Source: Curtobacterium sp. VKM Ac-2922 (GTDB lineage: Bacteria > Actinomycetota > Actinomycetes > Actinomycetales > Microbacteriaceae). Taken from it: DNA of 64,000 nt. The stretch is from NCBI RefSeq assembly GCF_022815645.1, contig NZ_JALGRO010000002.1, positions 1 through 64,000 on the forward strand. The letters are read 5' to 3'. Below the pieces are notes generated by a model. That model saw nothing but the letters and a program-made list of their open reading frames with translations. It ran no database searches and was not told the origin of the DNA. This document shows, in pieces, positions 17,201 to 24,759 of this stretch (the stretch's first letter is position 1; each line of letters opens with the position of its first letter). Made by a program: the position numbers and the translations under genes.

Positions 17201-17353
17201 ACGGCGTTCGGCGTACTGAGCAGTCTCGTGCACATGCAGGCAAACCGACTGGGTTTCACCCGACAGGAGGAGTACCAGATCGTGCTCGTCCTGCTGGATG
17301 GGCTCGCTGCGCGGAAGCATCACGCAGCGACTGAGCAAGGGGGAGTTCGATGA
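14264..17353 (+). CDS. lanB: Full-length class I lanthipeptide dehydratase
   Basis: LanB of 1029 residues, the full two-domain form. Residues about 10-680 are the glutamylation domain (N-terminal FWSTQRLRSLSGYHSPDD, RMSSRPTPFGAFAAVG, later VRNPNILNRVTQPGLVRFLL), which uses glutamyl-tRNA to activate Ser/Thr of the precursor. Residues about 760-1020 are the SpaB-type elimination domain (WWSFRIAGRRKDQDDVL, FFFVRYSDPEDNVRFRVRA). It would dehydrate Ser/Thr in the lanA product. ATG at 14264 is preferred over GTG at 14237, which falls inside the repeat element and lacks a binding site. The lanC start overlaps its stop. Confidence 0.93.
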   Translation: MTDAQLESIGTAMIRMPFWSTQRLRSLSGYHSPDDVVPALWADPEFRRAVRISSPRLATDADWAASSDGIPGKRRRGVGLALLRYAIRMSSRPTPFGAFAAVGTVPTETASANGVTTAIRSAGFQSRYRIGSGAAQGAVLAAEREVLEQLEVMVNPTAHRRSDRLELLVNAAQDRETAHDLLSVRWTPAMARTLQLAARPIQADELMDALIGDGDQDGEIRARVESFVRTLLARGFLVSSARAALTDRGAVERVAAIEPSGRLRRTAELLERGELDDAAIQEVYEDLKTFVDSETQEMLQVDVAATTEGVVSARLIGRITAAATALTLLSPVPGRSPELRDYAFAFQERYGRQEVPVLELLDELIGLGFPHGYPGSSRPAPPRFDERWEADLAILRRRLTTRAEVIDGVPRCELLDVDLSPFRTRGDRPPASLDVFALIGGAEDPDSATIAPVGATTPAGAAFGRFDAILDDVGAVLRHGSELELAAQTDTRFCHVDYLNPRPHMNNVAFAPQQFDTVIPVTSTAHAANASALPLADVLVGWADGFYLRSASTGSRIVVRNPNILNRVTQPGLVRFLLDVSDDGTAKPGWAWGAHEEHVDVLPRVVHDGVTIAPAQWRLPETAGDRDESVAALRAWREEHGVPRRVYIGVYDNRLLVDLDDDLQAELLLREHRAGAAWVQEGPEMLDSPAITGPDGQPRLAEIVVPLRRRTVEPHPPLPPRRRSAGTSAPQPSRGDVAGAASPASDLRRRCAPGVEWWSFRIAGRRKDQDDVLRAMTAAATTAGAEFFFVRYSDPEDNVRFRVRATTAPGPVFDCAGDLLSSGRVSDVSLRSYDREVERYGGPVTFPRCEALFCRTSLATVGLLAALPGEQDVDADRLTAGAFVIDAFLRGLGVGAERSSALLRGMAAGYAMEFAEDGPGLRRAVQRARPERRPALAALVASRRSSAAGPLVTGALALSAATRLDGPVIVDDVLAAGDDTAFGVLSSLVHMQANRLGFTRQEEYQIVLVLLDGLAARKHHAATEQGGVR

Positions 17354-18657
17354 CCGACACAGCAAGGGTGCGAACAGTCGTTCGCGACGCGCAGGCAGTC
17401 GCTTGGGACACTGTCGAGCGGATCAAGGACGATGCCGAACGGGCGTCCCGACCCACGCCCGACGACTTCACCGGACGGGTCGAGCCACGATGGCACCCTC
17501 TCAGCATCGACCAGGGCGACCTCGGTCTCGCCTTCATGTACGCGACCGCCGATCGGATCGACCCGGCTGCGGGGTGGGATGCGGACGCACACCAACACCT
17601 CTCGGAGGTCGGCGCCTCGTTCGCCTCGGTGGGACCGATCGGGCCGGGCGCGTTCGGCACCGGCGCAGTGCTCCTCGCGTTCCGGGCCCTCAGCCGAGGC
17701 GGAACACGGTACCGACGAGCGGAATCAGAGGCGGAGCGGGTGCTCCGCGAACGTCTTCGCTCGCTCATCCGGTCGAGTCCGCTCCGTGGCGGCCTTCCGA
17801 CGGCGACCTACGATCTGGCATCGGGCGTGGCTGGCGCACTCATCACCGGCCTCGCGACAGCCGACGCCGACCCGAGCGCACGCCAGACGGTCATCGAAGC
17901 CGCAGCAGCACTCTCGATCTGGGCGCGCCACGCCCCGCCGGAGGGACTCTGGACGCCGCCGACCGGGGTGACCGACTTCGAACGGGCGCACCGCCCGGAA
18001 ACGGCGAGCGGGTACGTCGACCTCGGGTACGCGCACGGGGTCGCCGGCGTACTCGCTGCACTCGGCGGGGCTCATCGCGCGGGGATCACCGTCGACGGGC
18101 TCGACGACGCAATCGATCACCTGCGGGCGGAACTCACGGCCGATCTGATCGACACGAAGTGGGGTGTCGACGTCCCGTACCGACGCACGGCTGCGGTCTA
18201 CAGCGAGTACCTGCCTGCCAGGACTGCGTGGTGTTACGGGGGCCCCGGGGTCGCCCTCGCACTCGCCGTCAGCGCGCGGGACAGGGACGAGATGCGGGCG
18301 CCGGAGCAGTTGTGGCGCAGCAGCGTTGACCGGCCCCGCGCAGCGAGGAACACCGCTGGCGCGGGCATCTGCCACGGGACGGCGGGGTTGCTGCTGGTGG
18401 GCCGAGCGCTCAGCCGAGCGGGCTTGGCGGTACCGGACACCGATCTCCTGGAACTCGTCGGCGAGATCCTCGATCAACACGACGACGGAAGCCGGTACGG
18501 GTTCCGGGACCTCGACCAGCACGGCGTCGCGTTCGACTCCGCCGGGTTCCTCCAGGGCGCAGCAGGTGTCGCCGCGGCCCTGTTGTCGATCACAGAAGAT
18601 GACCCGTCGCCCGCAGAGACGATCTTCACGGGGGTGGCCGATGTTCGAGCTCGCTGA
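17350..18657 (+). CDS. lanC: Lanthionine cyclase
   Basis: LanC of 435 residues, an alpha-toroid zinc enzyme that adds cysteine thiols to dehydrated Ser/Thr to make the thioether rings. The zinc ligands are visible: Cys295 in WCYGGPG and Cys341-His342 in GICHGTAGLL; the catalytic histidine is His229 in YAHGVAGVL. These match Cys284, Cys330, His331 and His212 of NisC in order and spacing. ATG at 17350 overlaps the lanB stop (ATGA), so LanB and LanC should be made in step. It overlaps the next ATPase gene by 17 bases. Confidence 0.93.
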   Translation: MTDTARVRTVVRDAQAVAWDTVERIKDDAERASRPTPDDFTGRVEPRWHPLSIDQGDLGLAFMYATADRIDPAAGWDADAHQHLSEVGASFASVGPIGPGAFGTGAVLLAFRALSRGGTRYRRAESEAERVLRERLRSLIRSSPLRGGLPTATYDLASGVAGALITGLATADADPSARQTVIEAAAALSIWARHAPPEGLWTPPTGVTDFERAHRPETASGYVDLGYAHGVAGVLAALGGAHRAGITVDGLDDAIDHLRAELTADLIDTKWGVDVPYRRTAAVYSEYLPARTAWCYGGPGVALALAVSARDRDEMRAPEQLWRSSVDRPRAARNTAGAGICHGTAGLLLVGRALSRAGLAVPDTDLLELVGEILDQHDDGSRYGFRDLDQHGVAFDSAGFLQGAAGVAAALLSITEDDPSPAETIFTGVADVRAR

Positions 18658-19528
18658 TGTCTCCGTCCGGTACCCCGGCGTTCCGGACCAGGTCTTCTCC
18701 GGTGTCGACCTCACACTCGACGAAGGCACCCTGATGGTGCTCGTCGGGCCGAACGGTGCGGGCAAGACGACCTTGCTCCGTGCCATGTGCGGGCTGATCC
18801 GACCGACGACCGGCCGCATCGAGCTCGACGGGTGCGACGTGGTGCGGCATCCCGACCGAGCCCAGCGCAGCCTCGGTGTGTCGCTGTACCCCGAACGCAG
18901 CTTCTACTTCCGTCTGACGGCTCGGCAGAACCTCCGGTACTTCGCGGCGTTGCGGGGCCTCGGTCGTCGCGCTGCGATGTCCGAGGTGGACCGCGTCCTC
19001 ACCGTCGCCGGTCTCGAAGAACACGAGTCGCTGCCGTTCATGCGTCTGTCGCTCGGGCTGCGGAAGCGACTCGGCTTCGCACGGGCGCTCCTCGGCGCGC
19101 CGAGCACGCTCCTCCTCGACGAACCACTCGCGAACCTCGATGCAGCGAGTTCTGCTGCCGTCGTGGAACACCTTGCCTCGCTCCGCGATGCCGGTCACCG
19201 AGTGGTCCTGTCGACGCACGAGGCGAGCGGTGTCGCGTCCCTGGTCGACGTCGTCGGACAGCTCAAGGACGGCCGTCTCACGACGACCGACGAGCGCACC
19301 GCACTCGTCCTCGGCAAGACGGTGATGGTCGAGACCGAACCGACGCCGCCCCCCACTGCGCTCGTGTCTGGCTGGTCGACCACGACCTACGGTTTCTCCC
19401 AGATGATCGGTGCCGACGATGACATCACCCCGCTGCTCGCCTCGCTGGGTACGGCTGGATTCCGCGCAGTCCGCGTCGGCACACGCCAGGAGGCCTCCGT
19501 GCTGCCCGTCTCGGAGGTGCTGGTGTGA
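18641..19528 (+). CDS. ABC transporter ATP-binding protein of the lan operon
   Basis: ATPase of 295 residues. Residues about 1-215 form the nucleotide-binding domain with Walker A GPNGAGKT, signature LSLGLRKRL and Walker B STLLLDEPLANLDA; the H-loop is LSTHEAS. Residues 216-295 are an extra tail of unknown function, as seen in some antibiotic and lipid exporters. ATG at 18641 lies inside the end of lanC, 17 bases overlapped. With the permease at 19525 it forms the second transporter of the cluster, either exporter of the modified peptide or a further immunity pump; no LanT-type fused exporter is present. Confidence 0.85.
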   Translation: MFELADVSVRYPGVPDQVFSGVDLTLDEGTLMVLVGPNGAGKTTLLRAMCGLIRPTTGRIELDGCDVVRHPDRAQRSLGVSLYPERSFYFRLTARQNLRYFAALRGLGRRAAMSEVDRVLTVAGLEEHESLPFMRLSLGLRKRLGFARALLGAPSTLLLDEPLANLDAASSAAVVEHLASLRDAGHRVVLSTHEASGVASLVDVVGQLKDGRLTTTDERTALVLGKTVMVETEPTPPPTALVSGWSTTTYGFSQMIGADDDITPLLASLGTAGFRAVRVGTRQEASVLPVSEVLV

Positions 19529-20337
19529 GGACTCTCGAGCAGCTGCGGATGGTGCTGGTGCGCTCCGTCTGGGAGCGTCGGACCTACCGGACCGCGGTGG
19601 TGCTGGGCGTGGTGACTGCCGTGGTCGGCTGCCTCCAGTTCGCGATCATGGGCCAGTTCCTGCAGACGGGCAACTCCTTCCCCGGTCTGCAGGCGTACGG
19701 CGGGGACATCCTCTCCTTCCTGCTCACCGGGTCGATCTTCACCGGTTTCGTGAACATCTCGCTGGGCACGTTCTCACGGTTCGTGCAGAACGAGCAGCGG
19801 TCGGGGACGTTGGAGTCGCTGGTGGTGTCGAACGTCTCGCTGCTTCGCCTGATGATCTACCACGGCGTCGTCGGCATGGTCGGCACGGTCCTCAGCTCGG
19901 CGGTGATGCTGGTCGCCTTCGGGTTCGTCTTCCACGTCCCGTTCGACATCGACGTGTGGGCGTCGGCGCTGGTCCTCGTGGTGCTCGTGCTCACGATGGG
20001 CAGTCTCGGGCTCGCAGGGTGCGGCGTTCTGCTCGTCACGAAGCGCGGCGACCCCATCACCTGGGTGCTCACGACGCTGACGGTCCTGATGTCCGGGGTG
20101 CTCTACCCGACATCGGTGCTGCCGACCTGGATGTCCGCGACTGCGCAGTGGCTCCCGACCACCCGGGCTCTCGACGCGATGCGTCTGACACTCGGTGCGC
20201 ACGGTGACGTCGCAGCGGTCGCCCCTGACCTGCTCGTCCTCGTCGTGTGGTGCCTCGTCGCCATGCCGGTCGGTGTGTGGACGTTCCGGACCGGCCTCCG
20301 ACGCGCGCGCCGTGCCGGGTCGTTGGCAGAGTTCTGA
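19525..20337 (+). CDS. ABC-2 type permease of the lan operon
   Basis: Integral membrane protein of 270 residues with six hydrophobic spans and the ABC-2 permease pattern (NEQRSGTLESLVVSNVS after helix 2, the cytoplasmic coupling region). GTG at 19525 overlaps the ATPase stop by four bases. It is the last complete gene of the lan operon; a broken lipoprotein sequence follows. With its ATPase it should move the lanthipeptide across or out of the membrane. Direction of transport cannot be read from the sequence. Confidence 0.8.
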   Translation: MRTLEQLRMVLVRSVWERRTYRTAVVLGVVTAVVGCLQFAIMGQFLQTGNSFPGLQAYGGDILSFLLTGSIFTGFVNISLGTFSRFVQNEQRSGTLESLVVSNVSLLRLMIYHGVVGMVGTVLSSAVMLVAFGFVFHVPFDIDVWASALVLVVLVLTMGSLGLAGCGVLLVTKRGDPITWVLTTLTVLMSGVLYPTSVLPTWMSATAQWLPTTRALDAMRLTLGAHGDVAAVAPDLLVLVVWCLVAMPVGVWTFRTGLRRARRAGSLAEF

Positions 20338-20455
20338 CGCGTCGCAAGTCGCGTGACGACGAAGGCCCTACGAGTCGTGCGCGACCGAGCCGTCTCGACA
20401 CGTTCGTCGACTCCGGTGGACACATCGAGACGGGCGCAGCGATCTGAGGGGGGCG

Positions 20456-20530
20456 ATGCTGCTGTCGGGCCGCAGCCACGACCCTGGAGAACGCACCATG
20501 AAGCCGACCGAAGCGAAGCGGCAGCCCTGA
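20456..20530 (+). pseudogene. Remnant of the DUF1023-linked lipoprotein gene
   Basis: A 24-codon frame that copies the lipobox region of the gene at 8191: MLLSGRSHDPGERTMKPTEA against IMLSGCSNHSGEPTMKPSEA. The lipobox cysteine is Arg and the frame stops after KRQP. DNA identity is highest at ACCATGAAGCCG-ACCGAAGCGAAG. It is too short and altered to work. Because intact paralogues lie at 8191-9402, the lan cluster is bracketed by this family. Confidence 0.7.
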
Positions 20531-20562
20531 GAGCACAGGGAACGGGTCTTCACCGCGCCCCG

Positions 20563-21099
20563 TCAGCGCTCGGTGTCGTCCCCGACGCCGAGCAACGTCG
20601 GCACGAACAGGCCGACCGCCAGCGCGAGGAGCGCGACCGCACCGGCGACCGCCAGCCAGATGCCGCCGACCGGGCCGGCATCCCCGAACCGCCCGACCAC
20701 CACGAACGCCACCGCCTGCGCACCGATCTGCACCGCGATGAACCGCAGTGCCGAGGGCAGGAGCGCTCGCAGCTGCACCCGCGCGGTCCGCGGCATCCAC
20801 GCCCAGAGCAGACCCGTCGCCAGCACGAGGTGCGTCGTCAGGACGAGGACCACCAGGCTCGTCCCGTCCAGGCCCGCGAGCGCGAGCTGCACGACGAGCA
20901 GCGCGGCGAACGGGCCGCGGGGCAGGAGCGCTGCGGCCACCGCGAGGACCACCGCCACGACGAGCCAACCACTCGCGCCGATAACGACGACTGACCCGAC
21001 GACCCCGGCGACCAGGCCGAGCGCGCCGATCGTCCACGCCGGGACAGCCGGACCGATGGACGGGGCTCCGGCGCGCTCCGCCCGCGATCCGACACTCAT
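20563..21099 (-). CDS. Membrane protein at the end of the DUF58 operon
   Basis: Hydrophobic protein of 178 residues with about five to six membrane helices and few polar loops; no named family recognised. ATG at 21099 overlaps the stop of the DUF58 gene (ATGA), so it is the last gene of the operon that runs from 24755 down to 20563. Position suggests a membrane partner of the MoxR/DUF58 system. The start inside the overlap is preferred over longer in-frame options, whose residues are antisense to the DUF58 gene and arginine-rich. Confidence 0.75.
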   Translation of the reverse strand: MSVGSRAERAGAPSIGPAVPAWTIGALGLVAGVVGSVVVIGASGWLVVAVVLAVAAALLPRGPFAALLVVQLALAGLDGTSLVVLVLTTHLVLATGLLWAWMPRTARVQLRALLPSALRFIAVQIGAQAVAFVVVGRFGDAGPVGGIWLAVAGAVALLALAVGLFVPTLLGVGDDTER

Positions 21100-22424
21100 C
21101 CGGCCCTCCGTGGACGGCTCAGCAGCCGCAGCTGCACGGCCGGGGAACCGCCGTCGCCCGCCTGCCAACGGATCAGTTCGACGCCGGTCGCGGCCATCTC
21201 CGCGAGCCGGTCGTCGCGTTCGAGGGTGACGAGCCGGAACGCTGCCCGCTCCCACTTGTCCGCGGCACTCGTGTCCGGTGTGGGGAGCACGTCGACCGCG
21301 ACCACCCGGTGTCCGGTGGCCGCCCACGTCATGGCCATCGCCGCGGCCTGATCGTCGAGGAAGGTCGACAGGACGACCACCAGCGACGCTGCCGGCACGA
21401 GGGGCATGCGCGCGGTCGACACCGCCTCACCGCCCGGGGTCACGGACGCGATCGTCGAACGGAGTCGCTCGAGGTGCCGGGTCCCGCCGCCGGGTTCGAC
21501 CGAGCGTGCGGTCCCGGCCAGGTCGCGGAAGCCGACCCGGTCCCCCGCGCTGATGTAGGCGGTCGCCAGCGAGACGGCAGACTCGCGCGCAAGGTCGAGC
21601 GACGTGGCTTCGTGCGCCGCGTGCCGTGCGCCGCCCCACTCCGTCACGTCGGAACCGAGGTCATCGCGGCCGTCGACGACGAGGACGACGAGCGCGTCCG
21701 CCGTCGCGAAGGTGCGCCGGACGTACAGGTCGCCAGGCTGCGAGGCCCGACGTGCAGTCCGCCGCCAGTCGATGCGCCGCAGCCGGTCTCCCGGTGCGAA
21801 CAGTGCGACGTCGCGGAACTCTCCCCCGTCGCCCGGGCGAGTGGAGTCGTGCGCTCCGGTGATGCCCGTCACCCGACGCGGCATCGGCAGGTGCTGCATG
21901 CGCAGGTGCGGCGGTGGGATGACGGCTGCGTGGACGGGGCCCGGCGCCGGCACCGTGACCGCGAGGCCACCCCGTCCGAGCAGCGAGACGTGTGTCCGCA
22001 GGATCTCCTGCGGCCCGGAGTGCGCGATCGGAACGGTCCCGGCCAGGTCCTCCGCCCTGCCGGGGCCGACCACCACGACGTGCCGGCGGCCGCCCACGAC
22101 CCGGAACTCGAGTGCGACTGCCTCGGCAGACGGCGGCAGCGACGCCGCCGTGCGGTAGGCGACACCGCGGCCGGAGGCGGACGGGGCGAGCGTCGTCGCC
22201 ACCCTGATGGCAGCGCCGCCCAGGCGCACCCGCGCACCGAACGCCGCTGTCACCAGGATCGGCAACGCCACGACCGCGAGCTCGGCTCGCCCCAGGACCA
22301 GTCCGAGCCCGGCGAGGAACACCCCGGCGGCGAGCGCGGACACGAGTGCCGGGTTGCGCGCCCACGCGGGCGTGATGTCGGAGCCGGCCGACGGGCGGGC
22401 GGCGGCTTCGTCGGGAACGCTCAC
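21096..22424 (-). CDS. DUF58 domain protein
   Basis: Protein of 442 residues with two membrane helices near the N-terminus (about 25-65) and a cytoplasmic DUF58 region, typified by DRLRRIDWRRTARRASQPGD, then FATADALVVLVVDGRDD, a von Willebrand A-like start. DUF58 proteins accompany MoxR ATPases and are thought to be their substrate-binding partners in protein complex assembly or envelope stress. GTG at 22424 overlaps the MoxR stop. The downstream hydrophobic protein gene overlaps its end. Regulation not visible. Confidence 0.88.
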   Translation of the reverse strand: MSVPDEAAARPSAGSDITPAWARNPALVSALAAGVFLAGLGLVLGRAELAVVALPILVTAAFGARVRLGGAAIRVATTLAPSASGRGVAYRTAASLPPSAEAVALEFRVVGGRRHVVVVGPGRAEDLAGTVPIAHSGPQEILRTHVSLLGRGGLAVTVPAPGPVHAAVIPPPHLRMQHLPMPRRVTGITGAHDSTRPGDGGEFRDVALFAPGDRLRRIDWRRTARRASQPGDLYVRRTFATADALVVLVVDGRDDLGSDVTEWGGARHAAHEATSLDLARESAVSLATAYISAGDRVGFRDLAGTARSVEPGGGTRHLERLRSTIASVTPGGEAVSTARMPLVPAASLVVVLSTFLDDQAAAMAMTWAATGHRVVAVDVLPTPDTSAADKWERAAFRLVTLERDDRLAEMAATGVELIRWQAGDGGSPAVQLRLLSRPRRAG

Positions 22425-23518
22425 CGCGCCTCCAGGCCGGATGCGCCGGACGCACCGGACCCACCGGACGCACCGGACGCACCGGACCCACCAGCACCGG
22501 CACCGGCACCGGCACCGGCACCGGACCCACCCACCCCGACCACCGGCGGTCCCGGCACCTGCGCGACGATGCTGCGGATGACCTGCGCCGGGTCCACCCC
22601 GTTCGCCCATGCCTGCGGCGTCAGCGAGATCCGGTGGGTGAGCACGGCGACCGCAGCGGTCTTGACGTCCTCCGGCGTCACGAAGTCCCGCCCGTCCATG
22701 ACCGCCCGAGCGCGTCCGACCAGCATCAGTGCCTGCGCTCCGCGCGGCGATGCCCCGACCTGCACGTCCCGATGGGTCCGGGTCGCGCCGGCCAGGTCGA
22801 CACAGTACAGGGCGATGTCGTCGTCGACGTGCACGCCCTCGACGCTCGCCTGCATGCGCAGCAACTCGGACGCGTCGATCACGGCGGGGACGTCCGCCAC
22901 CTCGTGTCGCCGACGGACCCGGTTGAGCAGCACCCGCTGCTCGCCCTCGCGGCTCGGGTACCCGACGGACAACCGCACCATGAAGCGGTCGAGTTGGGCC
23001 TCCGGCAGCGCGTACGTGCCCTCGTACTCGATCGGGTTCGACGTCGCCAGGACGTGGAACGGCCGCGGGAGCGGGAACCCCTCACCCTCGACCGTCACCT
23101 GCCCCTCCGCCATCGCCTCGAGCAGCGCCGACTGCGTCTTCGGCGACGTCCGGTTGATCTCGTCGGCCAGGAACATCCCAGCGAAGACGGGACCCGGCCG
23201 GAAGACGAACTCGGCGGTCGCCGGGGCGTAGACGAACGAGCCGGTGATGTCGGCCGGCAGCAGGTCCGGCGTGCACTGCAACCGACGGAAGTCGAGCCCG
23301 CATGCGGCGGCCAGGCTCCGCGCCGCCAGGGTCTTGCCGAGCCCGGGGACGTCCTCGAAGAGCACGTGCCCGCCCGCCAGGACGCTCGCGAACGCCAGCT
23401 CGAGCGGCTCGCGCATCCCGACGACGACCGAGCCGACCGTGTCGAGCACGTCCCGCGCGCGTGCGGCGACGTCGGCGATGGGCATGTCGGGTGCCGTTCC
23501 GGGCGGGGTCACGGTCAT
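22421..23518 (-). CDS. MoxR-family AAA+ ATPase
   Basis: ATPase of 365 residues. Walker A is EDVPGLGKT, Walker B MFLADEINR, sensor 1 VLATSNPIEYEGT, then PEAQLDRFM, all typical of MoxR/RavA AAA+ proteins that act as chaperones in complex assembly. The C-terminal 35 residues are a low-complexity Gly-Ala-Ser tail coded by a tandem repeat and not part of the fold. ATG at 23518 overlaps the end of the preceding gene. It belongs to the five-gene operon 24755-20563 with DUF4129 and DUF58 proteins. Confidence 0.92.
   Translation of the reverse strand: MTVTPPGTAPDMPIADVAARARDVLDTVGSVVVGMREPLELAFASVLAGGHVLFEDVPGLGKTLAARSLAAACGLDFRRLQCTPDLLPADITGSFVYAPATAEFVFRPGPVFAGMFLADEINRTSPKTQSALLEAMAEGQVTVEGEGFPLPRPFHVLATSNPIEYEGTYALPEAQLDRFMVRLSVGYPSREGEQRVLLNRVRRRHEVADVPAVIDASELLRMQASVEGVHVDDDIALYCVDLAGATRTHRDVQVGASPRGAQALMLVGRARAVMDGRDFVTPEDVKTAAVAVLTHRISLTPQAWANGVDPAQVIRSIVAQVPGPPVVGVGGSGAGAGAGAGAGGSGASGASGGSGASGASGLEAR
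22437..22535. repeat. CACCGG-rich tandem repeat in the moxR 3' end
   Basis: About 100 bases of imperfect tandem units built from CACCGG, CGCACCGGA and CCCACCGGA, including four consecutive CACCGG hexamers near 22495-22520. They code the Gly-Ala-Ser tail of the MoxR protein on the minus strand. Most units are multiples of three, so length change would keep the frame. Confidence 0.8.
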
Positions 23519-24024
23519 GGCTGCCTCTCGGTCACTGTGCGCTCGATCGCTGTGCGCTGGGTGGTGGGTTCGATCGCCTCGATCGCGGTGAGGACGGCAC
23601 CGAACGCGGCGAGGTCCACCTCGGGTCGCCGGTCGCTCAGCAGGACGATGACGACCGTGGGCGGGATGACCGCTTCGATCGCAGCGCGGTCGGCCGGGTC
23701 GTCCAGATCGAGTCGGTGGTGCGTCCGCAGGCGGTGCCGCGCGACCGCGCGAGCACGGGCGAGCGCCCGCTCCGGCACGCCGCCGTGGGACCGGAGGGTC
23801 CACGCGGTCTGGGACAGCTCGCGGCGGGCGCCGGGCGCGGTCCGGACTGGAGGCTCGGGCCAGGTCAGCGGGACACCGTCGCGGACCGCGGTCCACGTCA
23901 GGCCCACCGCGGCGACGACGCCGCCGACCGCGAACGACTGCACGACGCCGACGCCGAAGAACCAGGTGATCCCGGCCGCGACCACGGCGAGCAGGACGAC
24001 ACCGACGGTGGACCGGCGGGTCAC
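23515..24024 (-). CDS. Membrane protein of the MoxR/DUF58 operon
   Basis: Protein of 169 residues with two N-terminal membrane helices (VGVVLLAVVAAGITWFFGVG and a following one) and a cytoplasmic helical region rich in Arg and Asp. No named family is recognised, but a gene of this size and form sits between DUF4129 and moxR in many actinobacteria. GTG at 24024 overlaps the DUF4129 stop and its own stop overlaps the moxR start, so it is firmly within the operon. Function is unknown; a small envelope partner of the ATPase is the simplest guess. Confidence 0.75.
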   Translation of the reverse strand: MTRRSTVGVVLLAVVAAGITWFFGVGVVQSFAVGGVVAAVGLTWTAVRDGVPLTWPEPPVRTAPGARRELSQTAWTLRSHGGVPERALARARAVARHRLRTHHRLDLDDPADRAAIEAVIPPTVVIVLLSDRRPEVDLAAFGAVLTAIEAIEPTTQRTAIERTVTERQP

Positions 24025-24755
24025 GATCGGTCCGCCGGAGCGCCGGCCCACTGCCGGTCCAGCGTCTGCAGCGCATCACGCACCGCCTGGACGTCGGCCG
24101 CGGTGGCGGGAACGCCCCCGAACCGCACGGCGAGGTAGCAGCGACGCAGGGTGGCGAGCGCGGTCTCGTCGACGTCGAGCTGCCGGAGGATCCGCGTGGT
24201 GAACTCCGTCGGGGTCTCGGCGGCCCCGCGGTGGAAGCCGGCGTCCTCGGCGGACTCCTGCAGCCCGAGCCACGCGGCGGTGACCGCGTCGGAGGGGTCC
24301 CGCGGCTCCGACAGCTCGTCGAGCGCTCGACCGATCCCCCGCCGGATGTGCGCCAGCCCGACCGCCGCCGAGGGGTCGACGGCGACGTCCACGGCGAGCG
24401 CGCCCACGTCGATCTGGTCCGGGCGGACACGGCGGCGTCGGTTGCGCAGCAGGTACCACAGCACCAGGACCACGAGCACGCCGACGATCACCGTCGCGAC
24501 GACGAGGACCCACGTGGTGTCGACGTGCTGGGCAGCGCGTGCGCCGAGCGGCTGCGGTTCGCCGGTGGACTGCGGCTGAGCGGTCTGCTGCTGCGGCGGG
24601 ACACTGGCCCGGGCGACCGTCGGTGACCACCGTGCGCCGGTCATGACGGGGCGCGCTCCGAGGCCGGCTGCGACGACGACCAGCGCACCGAGAACGAACG
24701 TGACGACGGGGACGAGCGGGGAGCCCCCACGGTGCGGACCGTCGTCGTTCGCCAT
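24021..24755 (-). CDS. DUF4129 domain membrane protein
   Basis: Protein of 244 residues, first gene of its operon. Helices at about 15-35 and 85-105 flank a periplasmic proline/glutamine-rich loop. The cytoplasmic C-terminal part has the DUF4129 pattern AWLGLQESAEDAGFHRGAAE followed by TPTEFTTRIL and RCYLAVRFGG. In other bacteria this domain accompanies transglutaminase-like and DUF58/MoxR proteins. ATG at 24755 starts 5 bases after the stop of the serine hydrolase gene, so that gene may be co-transcribed from further upstream. Confidence 0.85.
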   Translation of the reverse strand: MANDDGPHRGGSPLVPVVTFVLGALVVVAAGLGARPVMTGARWSPTVARASVPPQQQTAQPQSTGEPQPLGARAAQHVDTTWVLVVATVIVGVLVVLVLWYLLRNRRRRVRPDQIDVGALAVDVAVDPSAAVGLAHIRRGIGRALDELSEPRDPSDAVTAAWLGLQESAEDAGFHRGAAETPTEFTTRILRQLDVDETALATLRRCYLAVRFGGVPATAADVQAVRDALQTLDRQWAGAPADRS

Positions 24756-24759
24756 GGCG

